Shown here: positions 33,391 through 44,005 of the stretch, one piece after another | Position numbering within the stretch: the stretch's first letter is position 1 | Layout of the letters: each line of letters begins with the position of its first letter | Assembly (NCBI RefSeq): GCF_018294505.1 | Contig: NC_057814.1 | Coordinates: forward strand, 40,706,398 to 40,770,397 | DNA from: Triticum aestivum | Lineage: Eukaryota > Streptophyta > Magnoliopsida > Poales > Poaceae | Direction of reading: 5' to 3' | Length of the DNA stretch: 64,000 bases | The notes under the pieces: model-generated | What the model was told of the DNA's origin: nothing | Database searches by the model: none | What the model saw: the letters and a program-made list of their open reading frames with translations, nothing else | Made by a program: the position numbers and the translations under genes

Positions 33391-34967
33391 TGCTACCTCT
33401 TGAGCACTGCGTTGGTTTTCCCTTGAAGAGGAAAGGGTGATGCAGCAAAGTAGCGTAAGTATTTCCCTCAGTTTTTGAGAACCAAGGTATCAATCCGGTA
33501 GGAGGCTACGCGCGAGTCCCTCGCACCTACACAAAACAAATAAATCCTCGCAACCAACGCGATAAGCGGTTGTCAATCCCTACACGGCCACTTATGAGAG
33601 TGAGATCTGATAGATATGATAGGATAATATTTTTGGTATTTTTGTGATCAAGATGCAAAGTAAAATAAAAGGCAAAGGAAATAACTAAGTGTTGGAAGAT
33701 TAATATGATGAAGATAGACCCGGGGGCCAGAGGTTTCACTAGTGGCTTCTCTCCAGAGCATAAGTATTTTACGGTGGGTGAACAAATTACTGTTGAGCAA
33801 TTGACAGAATTGAGCATAGTTATGAGAATATCTAGGTATGATCATGTATATAGGCATCATGTCCGAGACAAGTAGACCGACTCCTGCCTGCATCTATTAC
33901 TATTACTCCACTCATCGACCGCTATCCAGCATGCATCTAGAGTATTAAGTTCATAAAAACAGAGTAACGCCTTAAGCAAGATGACATGATGTAGAGGGAT
34001 AAATTCATGCAATATGATAAAAATCCCGTCTTGTTATCCTCGTTGGCAACAATACAATACGTGCCTTGCTGCCCCTACTGTCATTGGGAAAGGACACCGC
34101 AAGATTGAACCCAAAGCTAAGCACTTCTCCCATTGCAAGAAAGATCAATCTAGTAGGCCAAACCAAACTGATAATTCGAAGAGACTTGCAAAGATAACCA
34201 ATCATACATAAAAGAATTCAGAGAAGATTCAAATATTGTTCATAGATAAACTTGATCATAAACCCACGATTCACCGGTCTCAACAAACACACCGCAAAAG
34301 AAGATTACATCGAATAGATCTCCACGAGAGAGGGGGAGAACATTGTATTGAGATCCAAAAAGAGAGAAGAAGCCATCTAGCTAATAACTATGGACCCGAA
34401 GGTCTGAGGTAAACTACTCACACTTCATCGGAAGGGCTATGGTGATGATGTAGAAGCCCTCCGTGATCGATGGCCCCTCCGGCGGAGCTCCGGAACAGGC
34501 CCCGAGATGGGATCTCGTGGGTACAGAAGGTTGCGGCGGTGGAATTAGGTTTTTGGCTCCGTATCTGATCGTTTGGGGGTACGTAGGTATATATAGGAGG
34601 AAGGAGTACGTCGGTGGAGCAACAGGGGGCCCACGACGGTGGAGGGCGCGCCCTGGGAGGGTAGGCGCGTCCCCCTACCTCGTGGCCTCCTCCTTTATTT
34701 CTTGACGTAGGGTCCAAGTCTCCTGGATCTTGTTCGTTCTGAAAATCACGTTCCCGAAGGTTTCATTCCGTTTGGACTCCGTTTGATATTCCTTTTCTGC
34801 GAAACTCTGAAATAGGCAAAAAACAGCAATTCTGGGCTGGGCCTCCGGTTAATAGGTTAGTCCCAAAAATAATATAAAGGTGAATAATAAAGCCCAATAA
34901 TGTCCAAAACAGTAGATAATATAGCATGGAGCAATCAAAAAATTATAGATACGTTGGAGACGTATCA
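33391..34967 (-). repeat. 5' LTR of the gag-protease gypsy
   Basis: Pairs with 18457-20029. It carries a minus-strand TATA (plus strand GGTATATATAGGAGG near 34586). The outer edge GACGTATCA is followed by the TSD GAGAC. Confidence 0.93.
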
Positions 34968-34982
34968 GAGACATTAATTAAA

Positions 34983-35352
34983 TTTGAAATGATGAAACAA
35001 ATTTGAAATAAATCAAATAATATTTGAAGTAAAATATTCCATTTGTATAAAGATGCTTAAGCATATTTAGAGACGATTATAAGAGGCGAATGAAACGTGT
35101 CTACGGGTAGAGACATAATAGAAGCATGCCTAATATAACGACTCTACATGTAGACACGATTATTAACGTTCCTACAAAGCGTCTCATGCCATGTAAGACA
35201 CGCTTGGCAAATGTGTCTACCTGGTTCAGACGGTCCGTGGGGATACGCTCCAAGGACGCTTTACTAAAACGGCTCCATAGTTGCCTAGAGATGAAAGAAC
35301 ACGTCCCTATGTATCAAATTGAGCGTGTCTAGTGATTGTTTTTGTTGTAGTG
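34983..35352 (-). repeat. CACTA B right subterminal repeat unit 2 and terminal repeat
   Basis: 34983-35113 repeats the 18330-18451 unit. Beyond it, motifs such as ACGTGTCTAC, GTAGACACG, AGACACGCTTGG, GTGTCTACC and GAGCGTGTCTAG recur in both orientations up to the terminal TTTTGTTGTAGTG at 35340-35352. Confidence 0.8.
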
Positions 35353-35355
35353 AGG

Positions 35356-35587
35356 TACTACAATCGCTTGAATCAAGTGGGAGTTAATCTTCCACATAAG
35401 ATAGTGATTGACAAAGTTCTCTAGTCACTATCACCAAGCTACTAGAACTTCGTGATGAACTATAATATGCAAGGGATGACGAAAGTGATTCCTGAGGTCT
35501 TCGCGATGCTGAAATTGGCGAAGATAGAAATCAAGAAAGAGCATCAAGTGTTGATGGTTAACAAAATCACTAGTTTCAAGAAAGGGA
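35356..35587 (+). pseudogene. Copia A gag, right piece
   Basis: Continues the gag interrupted at 9115: YNRLNQVGVNLP, NYNMQGMTKVIPEVFAML and KKEHQVLMVNKITSFKKG, with frame breaks. It stops abruptly at about 35587, just before the zinc-knuckle position. Confidence 0.75.
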
Positions 35588-35879
35588 TTTTTACATCTGT
35601 GCCCCTAGTTCCTTAGCTCTACTCATTCATCCCCGCGCTCTTAACTTTTGCTCAATTTTCCCCACTCCCCTGCCAGAAACCCTCATAACTGGGCACAACG
35701 GACGTTGCCGTCGGGTCAAAGGCTTGACCGTTAACTCTGACTAGTGGGACCAGGCTGGACTGTGTCGTCCGTTCGACCTGACAAGTGGGGCCGCGTTGGG
35801 TGGTGTCGCTGTTCGACCATTGGGCCGTCCCTTGCATTAAACGTCTACGCGCGCCGCCAGGACAGAAGCCTGCTATGCA

Positions 35880-36010
35880 TGCAGCCAACAAAGCCTGCCT
35901 GCATGCGTCGATCGAGCCTGCATGCGCTGATGGCACGATCCCACGATGCGCCAACCGAGCCTGCATGCGTCGACTGAGCCTGCATGCGCCGATGCGTCTG
36001 CCACGATGCA
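35880..36010. repeat. Degenerate tandem repeats with GAGCCTGCATGCG core
   Basis: The core GAGCCTGCATGCG occurs about four times in 130 bp, with interspersed CACGATGC. Each contains the palindrome GCATGC. Frames across it repeat EPACMRR-like residues and are not convincing proteins. Confidence 0.7.
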
Positions 36011-36495
36011 CTGACCGAGCAGCTTTCTTGCACGCCAGCCGCCACGGATGCAGTGACGGTCACTGCCGTTGGTTCCTCTCTTCTAGCTAGGTGGCTACAT
36101 ATGTGTGGCTTGTGTAAACAAAGAGCCACTCCCTTGCTTAGTTGTACTCATTCATCCCTACTAACAAAGCTTGCTTGCATGCACTAGGTGGTTACTAACA
36201 AGGGAACCCTACTAACAAGTCGAGCTCTCTAAGAAAATAATCAACAAATATGTAGTCCCAATATGTCGATAGGGCCAACAAGCCCATAGCACGATCACAT
36301 ATCTCAAACTAGGAAGAACTTAATAATAGAATAGATAGAAAACTTAATAATAGATTTTAAGAAAAGGGCCAACAAGCCCATAGCAACTCCAACATAGTTC
36401 AATTACAACTTAGCATAACATAGACTAAAAAAGATAGAGGGTTTAGGACGCTAGCCGCCGCCTTCTGCACCTCGCTCCTCCTCCGGGCGCCCTTT

Positions 36496-36909
36496 TCACT
36501 GCTCCTCCGGGGCGTTGTTGATGGGGTACGGAAGAGTGTGCATGCGCGTCGCGGTGGGGAAGATGTTGTTGTACTCCGTGAACCTGTTGTGGGTGGTGAA
36601 AGCGATGAACTCGGAGCCACACCAAAACACCCGGCCGAGGAGGTAGAAGGCATCGAATGTGTTGGTGAAGTGGGCAAGGAGAGCAACCACCACCCGGTTT
36701 TGGATGACCTCCTCGACGCGGAACATCGTTGGAGATCCCCTCGGGAGGTGGTGGTAGCCGGACGCGAGGAAGAACTCGGTGAAGTTCCTTGCGGTCCTTA
36801 GCCTTAATATCGCCCACACAGGTAGTGTGCGATCAATGTACACGCCGGTAGGGTAGAGCCTCTCCGGCACGGTGGGTGGGAAGTGGTAAGTTGGTTCGGT
36901 GTACTGCAT
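36496..36909 (-). CDS. Small uncharacterised intronless ORF, 137 aa
   Basis: The predicted protein starts MQYTEPTYHFPPTVPERLYP and ends PYPINNAPEEQ. It is rich in aromatic residues, with a hydrophobic central stretch (VVVALLAHFTNTFDAFYLLG) but no clear signal peptide or known motif. An intact frame among wrecked transposons, a TATTTAAG box about 85 bases upstream, a pyrimidine-rich leader and an AT-rich downstream region all support a real transcription unit. A frame in another phase (36443-36817) overlaps and is probably its shadow. I do not recognise the family. It could be a host gene, a captured fragment or chance. Confidence 0.5.
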   Translation of the reverse strand: MQYTEPTYHFPPTVPERLYPTGVYIDRTLPVWAILRLRTARNFTEFFLASGYHHLPRGSPTMFRVEEVIQNRVVVALLAHFTNTFDAFYLLGRVFWCGSEFIAFTTHNRFTEYNNIFPTATRMHTLPYPINNAPEEQ

Positions 36910-36990
36910 GGCCTAGGGATGTGCAGAAGACGGAGAAGGGGTCAAAGAGCAAGAAGGGAGATGGATGAGGGATGGCAGAGGCAGAGGGTG

Positions 36991-37000
36991 GCTTAAATAG
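36991..37000 (-). promoter_or_regulatory. TATA-like box for the 137-aa ORF
   Basis: The minus strand reads CTATTTAAGC, about 85 bases before the ATG at 36909, a normal spacing for a plant core promoter and leader. Confidence 0.45.
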
Positions 37001-37289
37001 CCGTAGTGCTACGTGTTATTTGGCCGTGGCAATAACGGGGTCAAATGTGAAGTAACCCGTTTTCAAACCCACCGCAGCATCGGGAGTGTACACACGTGGG
37101 AAACGGTGGTTTGAAAAAGAAGAAGAAAAAGAAGCTAATTGCACGCGTGGGAATCCGTGGTCATATATATTATATGAACAAAAAGAGAGAATTTTTGAAT
37201 AGTTTGTGGCCATTTTGCATGATAAAAATAAATTTGGCCCTTAAAAATTGGTCATTTACTACGCAATGTCAATTGATTTCAAACGATCC

Positions 37290-37405
37290 AAAAATACAGA
37301 GCCAGCATGTTCACAAAAAACAGAGCAAATGATGCAAAAAACGATGCAAAAATACAGAGCTAGCACGTTCACAAAAGACAGAGCAAATGATGCAAAAAAA
37401 GACGC
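37290..37405 (+). repeat. Tandem duplication, two 58-bp units
   Basis: 37290-37347 and 37348-37405 both start AAAAATACAGAGC and contain ACAGAGCAAATGATGC, with a handful of differences. Confidence 0.9.
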
Positions 37406-38134
37406 AATTCGACTGCCCAACCAGAGCTTGGTTTCCTTTTGGGCCCAATAACAACATTTTTTTCACGGAGTCAGTGCTGGGCGAGCAGCCGAGCACAACC
37501 AATAGGATCGTCTCTCGCGGATCGCCCCATGATCCAACGATGCGGAGCCGTCCTTGTGATCCAACTGCGTGGAGCCTGCACACAGCCAGCCCACCTAGTT
37601 CCTTCTAAAAGGCCAGATCTGAGGGCTGTCGCTTGGTGTGAGGGTATGATCGGACGGCTGACATTGGGAGCTAGGGTTAGGCGAAACCCCGCGGGGTTTA
37701 GAGGGGTTTTGAGCTGGTCAACGGGGTTTCGATGGCTTTGACTGAGCATAACTAATTTAAAAAAATCGAAAAAATATGAAACCTTCGCCGTTCGTCGTTT
37801 TATAAGACAAACTAACGAGGAAAAATACTAAACTTGGTCTATGGTCATTTCCATGAAAAAACCATAGCTGGCACGATTGAGGTCAAATGAGCACCATTAC
37901 TTTCGAAAAAATCAAAAAAATATAAAACCTGCGCACAATGTTGTCTTATGTGACTTGTTACCAACCAAAAATCATAAACTTGGTGTATGGTCATTGTCAT
38001 AAGAAAACCTTCACACATATGAGCTATCATGTACATGATTTCATAGAGTTCAAGGAGAGGAGGTGGTGTTACCTTCTGTTTTTTAAAAGTTTAAAAAAAT
38101 CAAAAAATCACTAAAGCTTTATTTTAAAGTGAAT

Positions 38135-38974
38135 AAGAAGGATCTGAAGATAGTTCGGAGTCCCGGATGAGATCATGGACATGACGAGGAGTCTCGAAAT
38201 GGTCGAGACGTAAAGATCGATATATTAGAAGGCTATATTCGGACATCGGAGAGGTTCCTAGTGATTCGGGTATTTCTCGGAGTACCGGAGAGTTACGGGA
38301 ATTCGTATTGGGCCTTAATGGGCCATACGGGAAAGGAGAGAAAGGCCTCAAGGGTGGCTATGCCCCTTCCCCATGGACTGGTCCGAATTGGACTAGGGAA
38401 AGGGGGCGCCCCCTTCCTTCCTTCTCCTTCTCCCTTCCCCTTTTCCTATTCCATGTGGGAGGTGGAATCCTACTAGGACTAGGGAGTCCTAATAGGACTC
38501 CACACTTTGGGGGCGCCCTATGAGGGCCGGCCTCCTCCACCCTCCATCCTTTATATACGTGGCCAGGGGGCTCCCCATAGAAACACAAGTTGATTTCTTA
38601 GCCATGTGCGGTGCCCCCTCGACAGTTACATACCTCGATCATATCGTCGTAGTGCTTAGGCGAAGCCCTGCGCCGGTAACATCAAATCACCGTCACCACA
38701 CCGTCGTGCTGACGGAACTCTCCCTCGGCCTCAACGGGATCAAGAGTACGAGGGACGTCATCAAGCTGAACGTGTGCTGAACTCGTAGGTGCCGTGCGTT
38801 CGGTACTTGGATAGGTCGGATCGTGAAGACGTACGACTACATCAACCGCGTCACTAGATGCTTCCGCTTTCGGTCTACGAGGGTACGTGGACACACTTCT
38901 CCCCGCTTGTTGCTATGCATCACATAGATCTTGCGTGTCCGTAGGAAGTTTTGAAATTACTGCGTTCCCCAACA
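38135..38974 (+). repeat. 5' LTR of Copia C, 5'-truncated
   Basis: Matches 45095-45924 of the right LTR from GAAGATAGTTCGGAGTCCCG to CCCCAACA. About the first 1.1 kb is missing. A primer-site remnant GTGGCATCCGTGCC follows at 38975. Confidence 0.85.
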
Positions 38975-41900
38975 GTGGCATCCGTGCCAGGTTTATGCGT
39001 AGATGTTATATGCACGAGTTGAACACAAAGAGTTGTGGGCGATATAGTCATACTGCTTACCAGCATGTCATACTTTGAGTCGGCGGTATTGTTGGATGAA
39101 GCGGCCCGGACCGACATTACGCGTACGCTTACGCGACACTGGTTCTACCGACGTGCTTTGCACACAGTTGGCTGGCGATTGTCAGTTTCTCCAACTTTAG
39201 CTGAATCGAGTGTGACTACGCCCGGTCCTTGTTGAAGGTTAAAACAGCACATACTTGACGAAAAATCATTATGGTTTTGATGCGTAAGTAAGAACGGTTC
39301 TTGCTCAGCCCATAGCAGCCACGTAAAACTTGCAACAACAAAGTAGAGGACGTCTAACTTGTTTTTGCAGGGCATGTTGTGATGTGATATGGTCAAGACG
39401 TGTTGAGATGTAAATTGTTGTATGAGATGATCATGTTTTTGTTAAAGTTATCGGCAACTGGCAGGAGCCTTATGGTTGTCTCTTTATTGCATAAGATGCA
39501 AGTGCCATATAATTGCTTAACTTTATCGCTATGCGATAGCAATAGTTGCAAAAGCAATAGCTGGTGAGACGACCATGTGACGGCACGTTGATAAAAGATC
39601 AAGATGATGGAGATCATGGTGTCATGCCGGTAACAATGGAGATCATGACAGTACTTTGGAGATGGAGATCAAAAGCACAAGATGATGATGGCCATATCAT
39701 GTCACATATTTTGATTGCATGTGATGTTTATCTTTTATACATCTTATGTTGCTTAGTTTGGCGGTAGCTTTATAAGATGATCCCTTACTAAAATTTCAAG
39801 GTATAAGTGTTCTCCCTGAGTATGCACCGTTGCGATAGTTCTTCGTGCCGAGACACCACGTGATGATCGGGTGTGATAAGCTCTCCGTTCACATACAACG
39901 GGTGCAAGCCAGTTTTGCACACGCAGAATACTCGGGTTAAACTTGACGAGCCTAGCATATGCAGATATGGCCTCGGAACACTGGAGACCGAAAGGTCGAA
40001 CGTGAATCATATAGTAGATATGATCAACATAATGATGTTCACCATTGAAAACTACTCCATCTCACGTGATGATCGGACATGGTTTAGTTGATTTGGATCA
40101 CGTGATCATTTAGATGACTCGAGGGATGTCTATCTAAGTGAGAGTTCTTAAGTAATATGATTAATTGAACTTTAAATTTATCATGAACCTAGTCCTGATA
40201 GTATTTGCATAACTATGTTGTAGATCAATAGCTCGCGATGTAGCTCCTCGTTTATTTTTTATATGTTCCTAGAGAAAAATAAGTTGAAAAATGATAGTAG
40301 CAATGATACGGACTTGGTCCGTGATCTGAGGATTGTACTCATTGCTGCACAGTAGAATTATGTCCTCGATGCACCGCTAGGTGACGGACCTATTGCAGGA
40401 GCAGATGCGGACGTTATGAACGTTTGACAAAGCTCGGTATGATAACTACTTGATAGTTTAGTGCAACATGCTTTACGGCTTAGAACCGGGACTTCAAAAA
40501 TGTTTTGAACGCCACGGAGCATATAAGATGTTCCAAGAGTTGAAATTGGTATTTCATACTCATGCCCGTGTCGAGAGGTATGAGACCTCTGACAGTACTT
40601 TGCCTATAAGATGGAGGAGAATAGCTCAACCAGTGAGCATGTGCTCAGATTGTGTGGGTACTACAATCACTTGAATCAAGTGGGAGTTAATCTTCCAGAT
40701 AAGATAGTGATTGACAGAATTCTCTAGTCACTATCACCAAGTTACTAGAACTTCGTGATGAACTATAATATGCAAGGGATAATGGAAACGATTCCCAAGC
40801 TCTTCGCGATGCTAAAATCAAGTGTTGATGGTTGACAAGACCACTAGTTTCAAGTAAAAGGGCAAGGGAAAGAAAGGGAACTTCAAGAAGAATGGCAAGC
40901 AAGTTGCCACTCCCATGAAGAAGCCCAAAGCTAGACCCAAGCCTGAAACGGAGTGCTTCTACTGCAAAGGAATTGGTCACTGGAAGTGGAACTGCCCCAA
41001 ATACTTGGCGGATAAGAAGGATGGTAAAGTGAACAAAAGTATATTTGATATACATGTTATTGATGTGTACTTTACTAGTGTTTATAGCAACCCCTCGGTA
41101 TTTGATTCTGGTTTAGTTGCTAAGAGTAGTAACTCGAAACGGGAGTTGCAAAATAAACAAAGACTAGTTAAGGGCGAGGTGATGATGTGTGTTGGGAGTG
41201 ATTCCAAGGTTGATAAGATCACCATCGCACACTCCCTTTACCTTCGGGATTAGTGTTGAACCTAAACTAAATGTTATTTGGTGTTTGCGTTGAGCATCAA
41301 TATGTTTGGATCATATTTATTGCAATACAGTTATTCAAGTCAAAGAATAATTTTTGTTCTATTTACATGAATAAAACCTTATACGGTCATACACTCAATA
41401 TAAATGGTTTATTGAATCTCGATTGTAGTGATACACATATTCATAATATTGAAGCCAAAAGATGCAAAGTTAATAATGATAGTGCAACTTATTTGTGGCA
41501 CTGTCGTTTAGGTCATATTGGTGTAAAGTGCATGAAGAAACTCCATGCGGATGGACTTTTGGAATCACTTGATTATGAATCATTTGATGCTTGCGAACCA
41601 TGCCACATGATCAAGATGGCTAAGACTCCGTTCTCCAGAAGAATGGAGCGAGCAACTGACTTATTGGAAATAATACATACTGATGTATGCGGTCCAATGA
41701 GTGTTGAGGCTCGCGGCAGGTATCATTATTTTCTGACCTTCATAGACGATTTAAGAAGATATGAGTATATCTACATGATGAAACACAAGTCTGAAATATT
41801 TGAAAAGTTCAAAGAATTTCAGAGTGAAGTGGAGAATCATCGTAACAAGAATATAAAATTTCTACGATCTGATCGCAGAGGCGAATATTTGAGTTACGAG

Positions 41901-44005
41901 TTTGGCCTTCAATTAAAACAATGTGGAATAGTTTCACAAACTCATGCCTCCTGGAACACCACAGCGTAACGGTGTGTCCGAACGTCGTAACTGCACTTTA
42001 TTCGATATGGTACGATCAATGATGTCTCTTACCGATTTAACAATATTGTTTTGGGGTTATGCATTAGAGATAGCTACATTCACACCATCTAAATCCGTTG
42101 AGACGACACCGTATGAACTATGGTTTGGCTAGAAACCAAAGCTGTCGTTTCTTAAAGTTTGGGGTTGCGTTGCTTTTGTGAAAAAGTTTCAGCCTGATAA
42201 GCTCGAACCCAAATCGGAGAAGTGCGTCTTCATAGGATACCCAAAAGAAACTGTTGGGTACAACTTCCATCACAGATCCGAAGGCAAGATCTTTGTTGCT
42301 AAGAATGGATCCTTTCTAGAGAAAGAGTTTCTCTCGAAAGAAGTGAGTGGGAGGAAAGTGGAACTTGATGAGGTAATTGTACCTTCTCCTGAATTGGAAA
42401 GTAGGTCATCACACAAATATGTTCCAGTGATTTCTACACCAATTAGTGAGGAAGTTAATGATGACGATCATGAAACTTCGGATCAAGTTACTACAGAACT
42501 TCGTAGATCAACCAGAGCACGATCCGCACTAGAGTGGTACGGTAATCCTGTACTGGAAGTTATGTTACTAGACCATGATGAACTTACGAACTATGAGGAA
42601 GCGATGATGAGCCCAGATAAAAATGGCTTGAGGCCATGAAATCTGAGATAGGATCCATGTATGAGAACAAAATATGGACTTTGGTTGACTTGCCCGATGA
42701 TCGGTAAGCCATAGAGAATAAAATGGATCTTCAAGAGGAGGACGGGCGCTGATAGTAGTGTTACTATCTACAAAGCTCGAATTGTCGCAATTTTTTTCGA
42801 CAAGTTCAAGATGTTGACTACAATGAAATTTTCTCACTTGTATCGATGCTTAAAAGTCTGTCCGAATCATGTTAGCAATTGCCACATTTTATGAAATTTG
42901 GCAAATGGATGTCAAACCTGCATTCCTTAATGGATTTCTTAAAAAGAGTTGTATATGGTGCAACCAGAAGGTTTTGTCAATCCTAAAGATGCTAACAAAG
43001 TGTGCAAAGCTCCAGTGATACATCTGTGGATTGGTGCAAGCATCTCGGAGTTGGAATATGTGCTTTCATGAGTTGATCAAAGCATATAGTTTTATACAGA
43101 CTTGCGGTGAAGCCTGTATTTACAAGAAAGTGAGTGGGAGCACTACAGCCTTTCTGATAAGTATATGTATGACATATTGTTGATCAGAAATGATCTAGTA
43201 TTTTCTGGAAAGCATAAAGGAGTGTTTGAAAGGAGTTTTTCAAAGAAAGTCCTTAGTGAAGCGTCTTACATATTTAGCATCAAGATCTATAGAGATAGAT
43301 CAAGACGCTTCATAAGTTTTTTCGATGATTACATACCTTGACAAGTTTTTGAAGTACTTCAAAATGGAGTAGTCAAAGAAAGAGTTCTTGCCTGAGTTGC
43401 AGGGTGTGAAGTTGAGTAAGACTCAAAGCCCGACCGAGGCAGAAGATAGAGAGAATGAAAGTCATTCCCTATGCCTCAGCCATAGGTTCTATAAAGTATG
43501 CCAGGATGTGTACCAGACCTATTGTATACCCTTCCATGAGTTTGGAAAGGGAGTACAATAGTGATCTAGGAGTAGATCACTGGACAACGGTCAAAATTAT
43601 CCTTAGAGGACTAAGGAAATATTTCTCGGTTATGGAGGTGATAAAGAGTTCATCGTAAAGAGTTATGTCGATGCAAGCTTTGATACCGATCTGGATGACT
43701 CTGAGTCTCGATCTGGATACATATTGAAAGTGGGAGCATTTAGCTAGAGTAGCTCCGTGCAGAGTATTGTAGACATAGAATATTTGCAAAATACATACGG
43801 CTCTGCATGTGGCATACCTGTTGACTAAACTTCTCTCACAAGCAAAACTAGATGTGAACTAGATTATTAACTCTAGTAAACCTTTTGGATGTTGGTCACA
43901 TGACGATGTGAACTATGGGTGTTAATCACATGGTGATGTGAACTATTGGTGCTAAATCACATGACGATGTGAACTAGATTATTGACTCTAGTGCAAGTGG
44001 GAGAC
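38975..44005 (+). pseudogene. Copia C gag-pol interior, fragmented
   Basis: Gag (about 40200-40910) is stop-filled. 40915-41253 keeps the zinc knuckle ECFYCKGIGHWKWNCPKYL (CX2CX4HX4C) and the protease site as VFDSGLVAKS. 41271-41969 keeps the pre-integrase motif (HCRLGHIGVKCMKKLH) and integrase core (IHTDVCGPM; SDRRGEYL, where active copies have SDRGGEY). 41944-42132 and 42178-42639 continue integrase. Reverse transcriptase (about 42640-43250) and RNase H (43370-43800) are frameshifted. The PPT is at 43994-44005. It retains longer frames than Copia B but is not functional. Confidence 0.85.

Larger units (their letters stand above)
18457..34967 (-). mobile_element. Gypsy element with gag and protease only, minus strand, complete with TSD
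   Basis: Two near-identical LTRs (18457-20029, 33391-34967) run TG..CA and are flanked by GAGAC (18452-18456, 34968-34972). On the minus strand the order is 5' LTR, PBS, gag, protease, long non-coding region, PPT, 3' LTR. There is no reverse transcriptase, RNase H or integrase, so it must borrow them in trans. The tRNA-Asp primer site, Asn-rich gag and DLGAS protease motif point to the Athila-related lineage (Sabrina/WHAM-like group in Triticeae, from memory). Excluding the Copia inserted at 24490-33004, it is about 8.0 kb. Confidence 0.9.
9116..35352. mobile_element. CACTA B: non-autonomous CACTA transposon carrying nested insertions and a captured gene fragment
   Basis: The left end is CACTACAACAAAA (9116-9128) and the right end is its exact inverse (35340-35352). 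AGG flanks both sides (9113-9115, 35353-35355), the 3-bp target duplication typical of CACTA elements. Removing it rejoins Copia A gag as CTAGGTACTACAATCGC, matching the uninterrupted order in Copia B near 27930. Without the gypsy at 18457-34967, the element is about 9.7 kb. No tnp2 transposase is visible in it. It holds a truncated gypsy fragment, a FAB1-type kinase pseudogene, a SINE and unclassified sequence. Confidence 0.88.
35588..38134. other. Unclassified region between Copia pieces
   Basis: It starts TTTTTACATCTGTGCCCC and ends against the truncated LTR of Copia C. I find no LTR, TSD or inverted terminal repeats. It contains a GCATGC-rich repeat, a small minus-strand ORF with promoter-like sequence, a 58-bp tandem duplication, and an A-rich tail from about 37750. 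The phrase CTACTCATTCATCCC occurs twice (about 35620 and 36146). It may be host DNA, a DNA transposon that lost its ends, or filler from a large rearrangement. Confidence 0.5.

Noticed and set aside
36443..36817. 124-codon minus-strand frame in another phase
   Set aside because: It overlaps the better-supported 36496-36909 frame and has a Pro/Arg-rich shadow-like composition.
35588..38134. Helitron or Mutator-like element
   Set aside because: No TC/CTRR ends, 3' hairpin, long inverted repeats or 9-bp duplication could be found.
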